Of a stretch of 63,951 nucleotides of DNA, positions 54,008 through 62,873 are shown piece after piece. Location of the stretch: NCBI GenBank assembly GCA_016297945.1, contig JAEDFR010000004.1, forward strand, positions 1 to 63,951, in the 5' to 3' direction. The translations under genes and the position numbers were made by a program. The DNA is from Lachnospiraceae bacterium (GTDB lineage: Bacteria; Bacillota; Clostridia; Lachnospirales; Lachnospiraceae). The first letter of the stretch is position 1, and each line of letters opens with the position of its first letter. Under the pieces are notes generated by a model that searched no databases, had not been told where the DNA came from, and worked only from the letters and a program-made list of their open reading frames with translations.

Positions 54008-54328
54008 TTATACAAATAATATCAATAATGTCAGACATATTATTATAACTGAAAATATCTCAATAATGCGACATATTAAATCAATTTTATTACGTAATCG
54101 TACAATCCGGGATGCTTTTCCAATTTTTAAGGATAATTCTTTATCCAAAGAAAAAGATGCACCCTTTTCAAGACGTATCAGACCTTCTGTCGTCAGATAT
54201 TGAATTGCCAGTTCTTCTTCGCAATCCTTGCAATGCTTTACATGATCCACAAAATCCGGCAACAGTCTTTCTTCCAGATTATCATGAATAAAACTTGGAA
54301 TTTCTTTTTCAAACTCTTTACAATTCAT
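54008..54328 (-). CDS. Zinc-finger (ZAS-like) membrane protein, anti-sigma-factor-like
   Basis: Predicted 106 aa. MNCKEFEKEIPSFI followed by HVKHCKDC gives the Cys plus H-x3-C-x2-C arrangement of zf-HC2/ZAS anti-sigma domains. A linker and one C-terminal membrane segment (about 84-105) follow. Anti-sigma factors of this kind hold an ECF sigma factor at the membrane, but no sigma factor gene is adjacent; polA is 11 nt downstream. It may be an orphan or have another role. Confidence 0.65.
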   Translation of the reverse strand: MNCKEFEKEIPSFIHDNLEERLLPDFVDHVKHCKDCEEELAIQYLTTEGLIRLEKGASFSLDKELSLKIGKASRIVRLRNKIDLICRIIEIFSVIIICLTLLILFV

Positions 54329-54500
54329 TCCAATCACCCACAGTTATTGTAACAAATAATATAGAAATTTACCATCTTTTCATATAGAAAACTCAATCGA
54401 AAGTTAATTGAAAAAGTATACAAAGTTATTTCTATATATCATTGCCTAAAAATAAACAGAAAACCGCATTGCATAATCACTTGTAAAAAATAATAAAAAA

Positions 54501-54534
54501 CACCCTTTTCAGGAACACAAATTCGAAAAGGGTG
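54501..54534 (-). terminator. Terminator 3 of a tandem set
   Basis: On the minus strand CACCCTTTTC/GAAAAGGGTG (10-bp stem; 54525-54534 with 54501-54510) is followed by a T6 run. Confidence 0.65.
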
Positions 54535-54542
54535 ATAAAAAA

Positions 54543-54564
54543 AGAACGTACTGTAATACGTTCT
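54543..54564 (-). terminator. Terminator 2 of a tandem set
   Basis: On the minus strand AGAACGTA/TACGTTCT (8-bp stem, 6-nt loop) is followed by a T7 run. Confidence 0.65.
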
Positions 54565-54602
54565 TCATTCTTTTTTACAATTGTAACCACATTTTTAAAT
54601 TA

Positions 54603-54630
54603 AAAAACCCTTGATAAATCAAGGGTTTTT
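54603..54630 (-). terminator. Terminator 1, directly after tRNA-Leu
   Basis: A 13-bp perfect stem AAAAACCCTTGAT/ATCAAGGGTTTTT with a 2-nt nominal loop starts 3 nt past the tRNA 3' end; the T-run supports intrinsic termination in both directions. Confidence 0.8.
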
Positions 54631-54632
54631 AC

Positions 54633-54715
54633 TGCCGGTGGCGGGACTTGAACCCGCACGTTGTTGCCAACAACAGATTTTGAGTCTGCCTCGTCTGCCA
54701 TTCCGACACACCGGC
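54633..54715 (-). tRNA. tRNA-Leu, anticodon CAA
   Basis: 83 nt on the minus strand. The acceptor stem GCCGGTG/CACCGGC closes the cloverleaf; the anticodon loop CTCAAAA gives anticodon CAA, reading UUG. A long variable arm (TTGTTGGCAACAA), the hallmark of tRNA-Leu, and the T-arm GCGGGTTCAAGTCCCGC are clear. The 3' CCA is not encoded. Confidence 0.96.
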
Positions 54716-54867
54716 ATGTTGTTTTCACAACTGAAGTTTATCTTAACACAGCCGAATAAAAGAATCAAGCCAAAAATAGGAAAATCATGAAAATCTTAAA
54801 AACACCAAACATGAAAATCATGTGATTTCAAAATTTAAGAAAAAAGATCATTTCAAAATCCATACAA

Positions 54868-55797
54868 TTATGAAAATAATACCAGCGAAATCACAGCATA
54901 TCCAATAATTGTAACAAAAACAAAAATAGATGTTGTCATGGCAAAATAAGATGCTGCCTCTTTATTTTTGACAAATCCCGGTGCTGAAAAAGTTGGCGTT
55001 GTAATAAACATAATTAAAAACGCCGTAAGCATATAGACATCCTGAATACTGTTTTTTAACACCATGATTGTAGCAAAACCAAGTAAAGCCATAACAATAC
55101 AACGCATGACAACTGTTTTTATGCACACAACAAACAAAGATTTATCCAATTTTATTGAATACCCTACGACCAACAAAATCATCGCAGTTAACGGAGCTGT
55201 AATGATTTCTTTTACCGGAAGATAAAGATTTCCGATCGGTGAATCAAGTAAAATCTTCATCAGTCCGGTCAAATTCATGAACAGCCCAAACACGACTGCA
55301 AGAAATGTCGGTGATGTAAACGCCGTTTTTGCCATGGTTTTAACACTGAATTTCAATTTCTGATCTACCATTGCCAGTATTCCATAAAAAATACCAAAAC
55401 CAAAAATACAACCCGCGATATCCACAATCACAATATTAACAAAATAAGTGTCTCCGCAAAGATTTTGATACAACGGATAGGAAAACATTCCGCCTTCAAA
55501 AACCGTAATCATAAAAGGCAGATAGTTTTTATAAGGCTCTTTCATAAAAGGTCTCAACAAAAAACCAAGTATCATGGCAACAGAAAGCATCAAAAACATA
55601 ACCAGAATAATCATTGCCGTATCCCGCTTCATGGTTGCAATTGCCATTGCATGAAAAATAGTAACAGGAAGCGCAATTTTAGTAATATATTTTTTGATAT
55701 CATCCATTCCCTTTTCAGAAATAAACTCTGTTTTATGAAAAACGGCTCCCATCACAATCATAATCAAGACAGGAAGCATCACCTGAACTGTTTTCAT
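54868..55797 (-). CDS. AEC (auxin efflux carrier) family transporter
   Basis: Predicted 309 aa with about ten hydrophobic segments in two inverted halves. Family features are KIALPVTIFHAMA and SPIGNLYLPVKEIITAPLTAMILLVVGYSI. Bacterial members move small organic acids such as malate or malonate; the substrate here is unknown. The gene stands alone. Confidence 0.87.
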   Translation of the reverse strand: MKTVQVMLPVLIMIVMGAVFHKTEFISEKGMDDIKKYITKIALPVTIFHAMAIATMKRDTAMIILVMFLMLSVAMILGFLLRPFMKEPYKNYLPFMITVFEGGMFSYPLYQNLCGDTYFVNIVIVDIAGCIFGFGIFYGILAMVDQKLKFSVKTMAKTAFTSPTFLAVVFGLFMNLTGLMKILLDSPIGNLYLPVKEIITAPLTAMILLVVGYSIKLDKSLFVVCIKTVVMRCIVMALLGFATIMVLKNSIQDVYMLTAFLIMFITTPTFSAPGFVKNKEAASYFAMTTSIFVFVTIIGYAVISLVLFS

Positions 55798-55925
55798 GTA
55801 TTCATTATTCCTTTAATATATTATTCTTGTTAAAAAATTGCCAATATAATTTAAAAACACAAACAACATAAACACATCGTAAATAATTCATCAAATAATA
55901 TCTCTACTATGTCAGGTTTTATGCC

Positions 55926-56282
55926 TCAAACATATTTTTTCATACACTGAATCAATGTTTGCTGCTCAAAAGGTTTTACAACAAAATCCTTTGCTCCTGC
56001 CGTGATTGCTTCAAATACTTTTTCCTGAAGTCCCAAAGCAGAAACTATAATGATTTTGGCATTCTGATCAATTTCCTTGATTTTTTTGGTTGCCGTAATA
56101 CCATCCATATCGGGCATAGTAATATCCATCATAACAAGATCCGGATGAAAACTCTGATAAGCAGCTATGCATTCTGCCCCATTTCCGGCTTCAGCAACTA
56201 CCTGAAAACCTTCTGCTTCAACCATTTTACGTATAGATGCACGTATAAACATAGCATCATCACATATTAAAACGCTGGCCAT
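55926..56282 (-). CDS. cheY: CheY-like single-domain response regulator
   Basis: Predicted 118 aa consisting only of a receiver domain: acidic pocket in LICDDAMF, phosphoacceptor Asp in DLVMMDITMPDMDG, Ser in IIVSALG and Lys in FVVKPF. These match CheY well. It is an orphan, not in a che operon; with cheV at the end of the window it suggests a motile, chemotactic cell. ATG 56282 has AGGAG 7 nt upstream. Confidence 0.85.
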   Translation of the reverse strand: MASVLICDDAMFIRASIRKMVEAEGFQVVAEAGNGAECIAAYQSFHPDLVMMDITMPDMDGITATKKIKEIDQNAKIIIVSALGLQEKVFEAITAGAKDFVVKPFEQQTLIQCMKKYV

Positions 56283-56362
56283 TATATTTCTCCTATTCTC
56301 ATATGTTTTCGATAAACACCAAATTATATACACCATTATTATGTATTATTCTGGCGTTGATT

Positions 56363-57652
56363 TTAATTTGCTTCAAATGTTCCGAAGTCAAGTTTATTAT
56401 AAATATCAAAACAATCCAAGGTTGCAAAATAATCCTTCGGTGTTTCGGCTCTACGAATTAATTCTACCGAACCATCTTCTTTTAATAATAATTCCGCACT
56501 CTTTAATTTACCATTGTAGTTATAACCCATGGCAAAACCATGTGCACCGGTATCGTGAATGACAATATAATCACCGATATCAATTTTAGGAAGCATACGG
56601 TCTATAGCAAATTTATCATTATTTTCACAAAGAGATCCGACAATGTCATATTTATGATCACAAACATCATTTTCTTTTCCGGCAACCGTAATATGATGAT
56701 ATGCTCCATACATGGCAGGACGCATCAAATTAACAGCACAGGCATCACAACCAATATACTCTTTATGGGTATGTTTCTCATGAATAGCTGTGGTAACCAG
56801 ATGACCGTAAGGTCCCATCATGAAACGGCCTAATTCTGTATAAATTGCCACATCCGAAAGGCCTGCCGGAACTAAAATCTCATCGTATACTTCTTTTACT
56901 TTCTGTCCAATTAAACGAATATCATTCGGTTCCTGATCCGGACGATATGGAATTCCAATTCCGCCCGATAAATTGATAAAGCTTAAGGATACGCCTGTCT
57001 TTTCTTTGATTTCCACAGCAGTTTCAAATAATGTTTTAGCTAAAGTAGGATAATATTCATTGGTCACGGTATTACTTGCAAGAAACGCATGCATACCGAA
57101 TCTTTTCACGCCTTTTTCTTTTAAAATCTTGTATCCTTCAAATAACTGCTCTGTTGTAAATCCGTATTTTGCATCTCCGGGGTTATCCATGATGCTTGTT
57201 GAAATCTTAAACACACCACCCGGATTATAGCGGATACTGAGTGTTTCCGGTAATTTACCAAGTGTTTTTTCCAGATAGTCGATATGCGTGAAATCATCCA
57301 GATTGATGATGGCATTTACCTTTGCGGCATACTCATATTCACTGGCAGGTGTTTCATTGGAAGAAAACATAATCTCGCCTTCTCCAAATCCCATAGCATG
57401 CGACAACATCAATTCTGTCATGGATGAACAATCGGTACCGCATCCATATTCTTTTAGAATATCTATCAAAAAAGGATTGGGGGTTGCTTTAACCGCAAAA
57501 AATTCTTTATAACCTTTATTCCATGCAAATGCCTCTTTTAATGCCTTTGCATTTTCACGAATTCCTTTTTCATCATAAATATGAAAGGGAGTCGGATATT
57601 GTTTTACAATCTCATCTAACTGTTCTTTTGTTACAAAAGGTGTCTTTTCCAT
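56363..57652 (-). CDS. lysA: Diaminopimelate decarboxylase (type III-fold PLP enzyme)
   Basis: Predicted 429 aa. The PLP lysine lies in EFFAVKATPNP; GCGTDCSSMTEL, FGMHAFLASN, NLSGGIGIPYRP, TELGRFMMGPYG and DTGAHGFAMGYNYNG match LysA and its relatives. It forms L-lysine from meso-diaminopimelate. GGAGGA about 9 nt before ATG 57652 fixes the start. Carboxynorspermidine decarboxylases are related, but the C-terminal motif favours LysA. Confidence 0.88.
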   Translation of the reverse strand: MEKTPFVTKEQLDEIVKQYPTPFHIYDEKGIRENAKALKEAFAWNKGYKEFFAVKATPNPFLIDILKEYGCGTDCSSMTELMLSHAMGFGEGEIMFSSNETPASEYEYAAKVNAIINLDDFTHIDYLEKTLGKLPETLSIRYNPGGVFKISTSIMDNPGDAKYGFTTEQLFEGYKILKEKGVKRFGMHAFLASNTVTNEYYPTLAKTLFETAVEIKEKTGVSLSFINLSGGIGIPYRPDQEPNDIRLIGQKVKEVYDEILVPAGLSDVAIYTELGRFMMGPYGHLVTTAIHEKHTHKEYIGCDACAVNLMRPAMYGAYHHITVAGKENDVCDHKYDIVGSLCENNDKFAIDRMLPKIDIGDYIVIHDTGAHGFAMGYNYNGKLKSAELLLKEDGSVELIRRAETPKDYFATLDCFDIYNKLDFGTFEAN

Positions 57653-57728
57653 GTTGCTGTTTTCCTCCATTATGGTAAAAATACTACTTATATTATTTAT
57701 CATCTTTTTTTAGATAAGTAAATATAAA

Positions 57729-58403
57729 CTAAACATTTTCAATCTGCCAGTCAATCGGCTCTAATTGATTTTGAATCAGAAATTCATTGGTTTTACTAAA
57801 AGGTTTGCTTCCGAAAAAACCACGATAAGCCGATAACGGACTTGGATGCGGTGCTTCTAAAATCAAATGCTTCGGATTGTTTAACATCGCTTTTTTCTTC
57901 TGTGCGGGAGTACCCCACAAAATAAATACAATCGGTCTGTTCTGCTCATTTAATACCCGAATGGTAGCATCCGTAAATTCTTCCCAGCCAAGTCCTCTGT
58001 GTGAATTGGCCTGATGCGCTCTGACCGTTAATACGGTGTTTAACAAAAGGACACCCTGTTTGGCCCATTTTACCAGATAACCGTTGTTGGGAATATAACA
58101 CCCTAAGTCATCCTGCAATTCTTTGTATATGTTGACTAAGGACGGTGGAATTTCCACATCCGGACGAACAGAAAAACACAGTCCATGGGCCTGACCGAAA
58201 TTATGATACGGATCCTGTCCGATAATAACAACCTTTACATCCTTTAAGGGCGTCAGGGAATAAGCATTAAAAACATCATCGGCAGGTGGAAAGACCAGAT
58301 GTTTTTTATATTCATCCATAATTGTAAAATATAGTTTTTTATAATATTCTTTGGAAAATTCCGGTTTTAGCGGTTCTAACCAATCATTACTTATTGCTGC
58401 CAT
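57729..58403 (-). CDS. ung: Uracil-DNA glycosylase, family 1
   Basis: Predicted 224 aa. The catalytic motif is VIIGQDPYHNFGQAHGLCFSV; the Leu-loop motif is APHPSPLSAYRGFFGSKPFS. It removes uracil from DNA. The start is 5 nt after hisF, so it is probably cotranscribed with the histidine genes. Confidence 0.97.
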   Translation of the reverse strand: MAAISNDWLEPLKPEFSKEYYKKLYFTIMDEYKKHLVFPPADDVFNAYSLTPLKDVKVVIIGQDPYHNFGQAHGLCFSVRPDVEIPPSLVNIYKELQDDLGCYIPNNGYLVKWAKQGVLLLNTVLTVRAHQANSHRGLGWEEFTDATIRVLNEQNRPIVFILWGTPAQKKKAMLNNPKHLILEAPHPSPLSAYRGFFGSKPFSKTNEFLIQNQLEPIDWQIENV

Positions 58404-58408
58404 AATCT

Positions 58409-59170
58409 TTACAGTCTGACACTGATTCCTTCCTGTCTGAGATAATTTTTAACCTCTTTTATCTCAAGCTCTTTAAAGTGAAATAAAGATGCAGCCAATG
58501 CGGCGTCTGCTTTTCCTGTGGTCAGGGCATCTTTAAAATGTTCGAGATTACCGGCTCCACCGGATGCAATAACAGGTATGGAAACATTTTCTGCTATCAT
58601 TCTGGTAAGCTCAATATCATATCCTGCTTTTGTTCCGTCACAATCCATACTGGTAAGCAAAATCTCACCGGCTCCGAGTTTATCCGCCCTGATGGCCCAT
58701 TCAACGGCGTCGATTCCCATATCAATCCTTCCACCGTTTTTATAAATGTTCCAACTTTTTCCATCGGGATTTCTTTTTGCATCAATTGCAACAACAACAC
58801 ACTGACTTCCGAATTTATCAGCAGCTTCACTTATCAAAGAAGGATTCATAATGGCAGCCGAATTAACAGAAACTTTATCTGCTCCTTCTCTTAATATTGC
58901 CTTAAAATCATCAACAGTCCGAATGCCTCCCCCGACAGTAAATGGGATAAATACCCTTTCAGCAACCTTACGCACCATATCAACAACGGTATTTCTGGAA
59001 TCCGAACTGGCTGTAATATCCAAAAACACAAGTTCATCAGCTCCTGCTTTATCATATGCTTCTGCAATTGCAACCGGATCACCGGCGTCAATCAGGTTCA
59101 CAAAATTTACTCCCTTTACAACTCTTCCGCCATTGACATCCAGACATGGAATAATTCTTTTGGTATGCAT
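58409..59170 (-). CDS. hisF: Imidazole glycerol phosphate synthase cyclase subunit
   Basis: Predicted 253 aa TIM barrel. The catalytic Asp residues lie in IPCLDVNGGRVVKG and VVVAIDAKRN; phosphate-binding VGGGIR and ASGGAGN are present. It acts with HisH, encoded 68 nt upstream, in histidine synthesis. The remaining his genes are not here. Confidence 0.98.
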   Translation of the reverse strand: MHTKRIIPCLDVNGGRVVKGVNFVNLIDAGDPVAIAEAYDKAGADELVFLDITASSDSRNTVVDMVRKVAERVFIPFTVGGGIRTVDDFKAILREGADKVSVNSAAIMNPSLISEAADKFGSQCVVVAIDAKRNPDGKSWNIYKNGGRIDMGIDAVEWAIRADKLGAGEILLTSMDCDGTKAGYDIELTRMIAENVSIPVIASGGAGNLEHFKDALTTGKADAALAASLFHFKELEIKEVKNYLRQEGISVRL

Positions 59171-59238
59171 ATGTAAAATACTCCTTTATTTCTGACTGCT
59201 CTCTTTATAACATTTAGTCTATGTTACAACATAATCGA

Positions 59239-59862
59239 CTAATTATTATATTCATCTACAACTTTAATAAAATTACGCAAAATCTTCAAACCGACATCCG
59301 AACTTTTTTCAGGATGGAACTGGCATGCAAAAACGTTTCCTTTTTCAACAGATGCATGAATATGTGTCACATAATCCGTTGTTGCCGTAACAATATCATC
59401 CGTATCTGCTACCAGATAATAGGAATGTACATAATATACATATTCCTCTTCTTTAATCCCCTCAAAAAGTCTGCCCTGTCTGGGGTATTTTAAAGAATTC
59501 CATCCGATATGCGGCACTTTTAAACCCTGGTCATCCGGTATTTTTACAATTTTCCCCGGTAAAACTCCCAAGCCTTTGACTCCGGGACTTTCTTCACTAC
59601 TGTCAAATAACAACTGAAGTCCCAGACAAATACCTAAAAATGGAATGTTTTTTTCTACAACCTTATGAATAATATATACCAAACCATAGTTTTCCAGTTT
59701 TTTCATTGCATCACCAAAAGAACCAACTCCCGGTAAAACAACTGCATCGGCATTTAAAATCTGATTGGCATCCCTTGTCAGGATGACATCCTGATTTAAA
59801 AACTGAAATGCTTTCTCAACACTCTTTATGTTTCCTGCATCATAATCAATAATTGCTATCAT
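59239..59862 (-). CDS. hisH: Imidazole glycerol phosphate synthase glutaminase subunit
   Basis: Predicted 207 aa class I glutamine amidotransferase. The nucleophile Cys is in LGICLGLQLLF and the His/Glu pair in ACQFHPEKSS. It supplies ammonia to HisF. The 68-nt gap to hisF is larger than usual for this pair. Confidence 0.97.
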   Translation of the reverse strand: MIAIIDYDAGNIKSVEKAFQFLNQDVILTRDANQILNADAVVLPGVGSFGDAMKKLENYGLVYIIHKVVEKNIPFLGICLGLQLLFDSSEESPGVKGLGVLPGKIVKIPDDQGLKVPHIGWNSLKYPRQGRLFEGIKEEEYVYYVHSYYLVADTDDIVTATTDYVTHIHASVEKGNVFACQFHPEKSSDVGLKILRNFIKVVDEYNN

Positions 59863-59961
59863 TGTTATTCCTGCTTTCTGCTTTTCAAATTCTGTTTATT
59901 ACATAAATTTTTTATGTCAGTTTTTCTATTACAACTTCGTTACTATTACAACTTCCGTTTA

Positions 59962-61890
59962 CTATTCCAGCTCTTCTTGAAGCGGATCTTTTAAAGTATT
60001 AACATCCGGAGTTACCGGTGCAGGATTTTCATTCATCTCTCCCTGCTCATCGAAAGATGACTCCACTGTTTCCGACATCATATTGTCTGCATTTGTTAAC
60101 TCTCGTAATCGATGAGTGTAGCTAACCGAATCCAATTGCAGAATATCGTTTATCTGCTCTACACTAAGCCCATATTGTTGCATTAATTCAGAAACGATTT
60201 GAGAATATAATTGTTCGGCTTCATATGATATGCCATATTCCTGAATGATTGTCTGATTCGTCTGATAAACACTCACACCTTCTAACAAAGTATGTAATCC
60301 TTCCAGTTTCATTCCGGCTGATGAATACGTGTGATACAGCTTAACCTTATTGTCCAATTTAGTCAATAATTCTGCTTTTTTCAGAAGAATGCTGTCACTT
60401 TCATTTAATTTATCCTGTGCAATCAACTCCATATATGCATCCGAATAGTTTCCCTTATAAAAATCTTTTCTTGCTTTTTGCAAAGAAAGCAGTCCGGGAA
60501 TAAAGGAATTGATAATCAAAATCACGGCTAAAATAGAAAAACATAAAACAAAAATCCGTATTACCATTTTTTGTGGCAATTTTTTACCCGGTTGTTCCGT
60601 TTCAGGATCTTTTACAGGTTTTATCTTCTTTTCTTTTTTCTTTTTGGGTTTCTTTTCCTTCTTTTTCTTTTTTGAAGCTTCGGCATCCTCTTGATCCATT
60701 TCTTCCAGGATCTCTTCGTTCGTCTCTGCCTGCTTACCTTTTTTCTTACCTTTTTTCTTTTTTCCTTTTTTAGCAGGAGCATTCAGATTCAATTCCTGAT
60801 TGTCTTCTTCCGATTCATCTTCGATTTCTTCCGTCAAAGAAGCCATAAGCTTACTAAAAAAGTTTGGCTTTTTCTCTTTTATTTCAGTAGAATCAGCTTC
60901 ACTACTTTCATTGGATTCTACCTCAGGATTCTCTTCCGTCTTTTTCTTTCCAAATCTTTTTTTCTTCTTTTTCTTCTTTTCTGCTTTATCTTCCGTTTCT
61001 AAAGCTTCCTGTCCATCATCTATATCCTTAGATATATTGGTTTCAAGTTCACTAATTCCATCAACATCAACAATCTCATTATTGTCGGATTTTTTAAGAA
61101 TATCATTAATTTCAGCCAGCTCGCTGTCATCTTCGCCTAACAAATCCAGAATATCGGACAAATCCTGGTCTTCCAAATCCAATTCTGCTTCATCATTCTC
61201 ATCACTTGCATTTTCATTGGCATCCGAAACATCAGAGTCCTTATTTTGTTTAAAAGAATCCTTATAATCCGGCGGCATTTCCTTTAATCCAAGCAATGCA
61301 TCAATGTCATCAATTCCATCCAGATCAAACTCTAATTCTTCATCTGACGGGAATGAATCTTCATCCGGTTGCTTCTCTTCTTCCTGATTCGTCTCATCCT
61401 TGCTAACTTCTTCCCCAAACTCCCCATCCGATACATGATCCATATCTAATAGTTTAGTTAAATCAGGAACTTCCATTTCGTTTGAATCTTTCAAAACATT
61501 TGATAAATCCATTTCAACAAAATCTTCCGGCATATCGGTACTTTCCGGCATGTCAAGAGTTTTCGTTTCATTGAATACATCCGACGCATTGAAAACATCC
61601 AAATCATTTGTTTCCGTTGTTTCATCTGCTTCATTCAATTCTTCTGATTCGTTTGTCTCATTTATTCCACTTAATTCAGCAAACATTGCTGCAATTTCTT
61701 CCGGGGTCAATGAGCGATTCGGATCATCTGAGACAGAAAAAGCATCTATCGTTTCGGTAGACTCTGCCGTATTCTCAATTTCAGTATTAAATTGTTGTTC
61801 CACAATTGTTTCTGCAGAATCTTGTTCCAATTGCTCAGTATCCATTGCAGCTTTTAACAAACTGTCTAAATAATCCTCATTTGAAGCCAT
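59962..61890 (-). CDS. Large acidic/basic single-pass membrane protein of unknown function
   Basis: Predicted 642 aa. The first part (about 1-290) is very acidic, rich in Glu, Asp, Ser and Asn, without Cys. A middle part (about 295-470) alternates acidic segments with Lys-only tracts (KKKKKKRFGKKK type). One membrane segment (about 477-500, IFVLCFSILAVILIINSF) precedes a helical extracellular domain (about 505-610, TPR-like in feel) and a Pro/acidic tail. The charge-rich cytoplasmic portion is probably disordered. I do not recognise a family. Confidence 0.7.
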   Translation of the reverse strand: MASNEDYLDSLLKAAMDTEQLEQDSAETIVEQQFNTEIENTAESTETIDAFSVSDDPNRSLTPEEIAAMFAELSGINETNESEELNEADETTETNDLDVFNASDVFNETKTLDMPESTDMPEDFVEMDLSNVLKDSNEMEVPDLTKLLDMDHVSDGEFGEEVSKDETNQEEEKQPDEDSFPSDEELEFDLDGIDDIDALLGLKEMPPDYKDSFKQNKDSDVSDANENASDENDEAELDLEDQDLSDILDLLGEDDSELAEINDILKKSDNNEIVDVDGISELETNISKDIDDGQEALETEDKAEKKKKKKKRFGKKKTEENPEVESNESSEADSTEIKEKKPNFFSKLMASLTEEIEDESEEDNQELNLNAPAKKGKKKKGKKKGKQAETNEEILEEMDQEDAEASKKKKKEKKPKKKKEKKIKPVKDPETEQPGKKLPQKMVIRIFVLCFSILAVILIINSFIPGLLSLQKARKDFYKGNYSDAYMELIAQDKLNESDSILLKKAELLTKLDNKVKLYHTYSSAGMKLEGLHTLLEGVSVYQTNQTIIQEYGISYEAEQLYSQIVSELMQQYGLSVEQINDILQLDSVSYTHRLRELTNADNMMSETVESSFDEQGEMNENPAPVTPDVNTLKDPLQEELE

Positions 61891-61958
61891 AGTATAAACC
61901 TCATGTCAGTTTTCAAAAATATATACTTATTCAATGGTATAGTATATCATATTCATTG

Positions 61959-62756
61959 TTATGAAACAAACAAATTTGCAATATAAGCCACGGAATTCTC
62001 GTATTTTGCATACACTTTTTGCTCCATGTTTTGAGGAACATCCGCTAATGTCTGATGAATCCGGAACATTTTTGCCTTTTGATTATAATACGCTGTTTTT
62101 TCAAACGCATTTCGTATTACTCCTGGGAAACGCATGGAAACGCCTAACTCCAATATACATAATTTCCGATTAATGGTCTTTTGCAAAAATTTCATATATG
62201 CTTCCCATTGCTCTAAATATCCACCTTCACAATATTTCATTGCTTCCATGGTATTATAAACAAGTTTACCCCCACAATATGGACATTTTTCTTCCTGAAA
62301 CTCAGAACTTTCAATTTTGCCTTTTATGATATTTTGTATGGTCTGATATGTACTTTGAACCGGAAGTAATTCATTGTGGCAATTCATATCACACTGTAGA
62401 TAATCCATGTTTCCGCATGGATAAACACTTCGTTCTTTTTCAAATCCGGCTAATTCCGGATATCTGTCAACATTTAAGGAAATCAAAAAATAATCCTTAG
62501 AACCACATAATTGAAAAAGATTATGGTAAGCTTTTTTTAATTGTTCAGAATGAAATGACTCGCAGTACATTTTTTGCAAACTTGACATCATAATATTTTG
62601 ATTATCAAGTGCGGACAATTTTTCCAACCCGGTCAACACACTTTTATCTGATAAAATATCCTCATATGAGGGCGTCCATTCTTCTCCTATCCCAATTAGT
62701 ATTATTTCAGCTTCATTCACAGCATCTAATAGACTATACATACTCTGCATATTCAT
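61959..62756 (-). CDS. Divergent sirtuin (Sir2)-fold protein
   Basis: Predicted 265 aa. The Sir2 layout can be followed: EIILIGIGEEW at the NAD site, YFLISLNVDRY (TxNxD-like), Cys pairs for a zinc (CDMNC and CPYCGG) and ELGVSMRFPGVIRNAF (GTSLxVxP-like). The GAGxS nucleotide motif is replaced, and the catalytic His-Gly region reads VYPCGNMDYLQC, without His. It may bind NAD or ADP-ribose without deacetylating. Other fold assignments are possible. It lies between cheV and the large membrane-protein gene. The ribosome binding site AAAGGTG is 4 nt before the ATG. Confidence 0.6.
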   Translation of the reverse strand: MNMQSMYSLLDAVNEAEIILIGIGEEWTPSYEDILSDKSVLTGLEKLSALDNQNIMMSSLQKMYCESFHSEQLKKAYHNLFQLCGSKDYFLISLNVDRYPELAGFEKERSVYPCGNMDYLQCDMNCHNELLPVQSTYQTIQNIIKGKIESSEFQEEKCPYCGGKLVYNTMEAMKYCEGGYLEQWEAYMKFLQKTINRKLCILELGVSMRFPGVIRNAFEKTAYYNQKAKMFRIHQTLADVPQNMEQKVYAKYENSVAYIANLFVS

Positions 62757-62839
62757 TTGTCACCTTTTTTAATTTAATTCATATTGATTAAATGCATTTA
62801 TGTAGGCACATTCATTTACCCATTCACGAATGCATAAAA

Positions 62840-62864
62840 AAAGGACTGGATTTCCCAGCCCTTT
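62840..62864 (-). terminator. Terminator of cheV
   Basis: On the minus strand a 10-bp stem (AAAGGGCTGG/CCAGTCCTTT, one G-T pair) is followed by a T-run, 9 nt past the cheV stop. Confidence 0.75.
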
Positions 62865-62873
62865 CTGTAAATA

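Noticed and set aside
54541..54566. GAAC...GTTC spacing considered as a LexA/DinR box
   Set aside because: The arms are part of an 8-bp hairpin followed by a T-run and lie downstream of a tRNA; a terminator explains them.
60509..61267. Several plus-strand frames rich in Phe, Ser and Leu
   Set aside because: They are antisense readings of the acidic and Lys-rich codons of the 59962-61890 gene.
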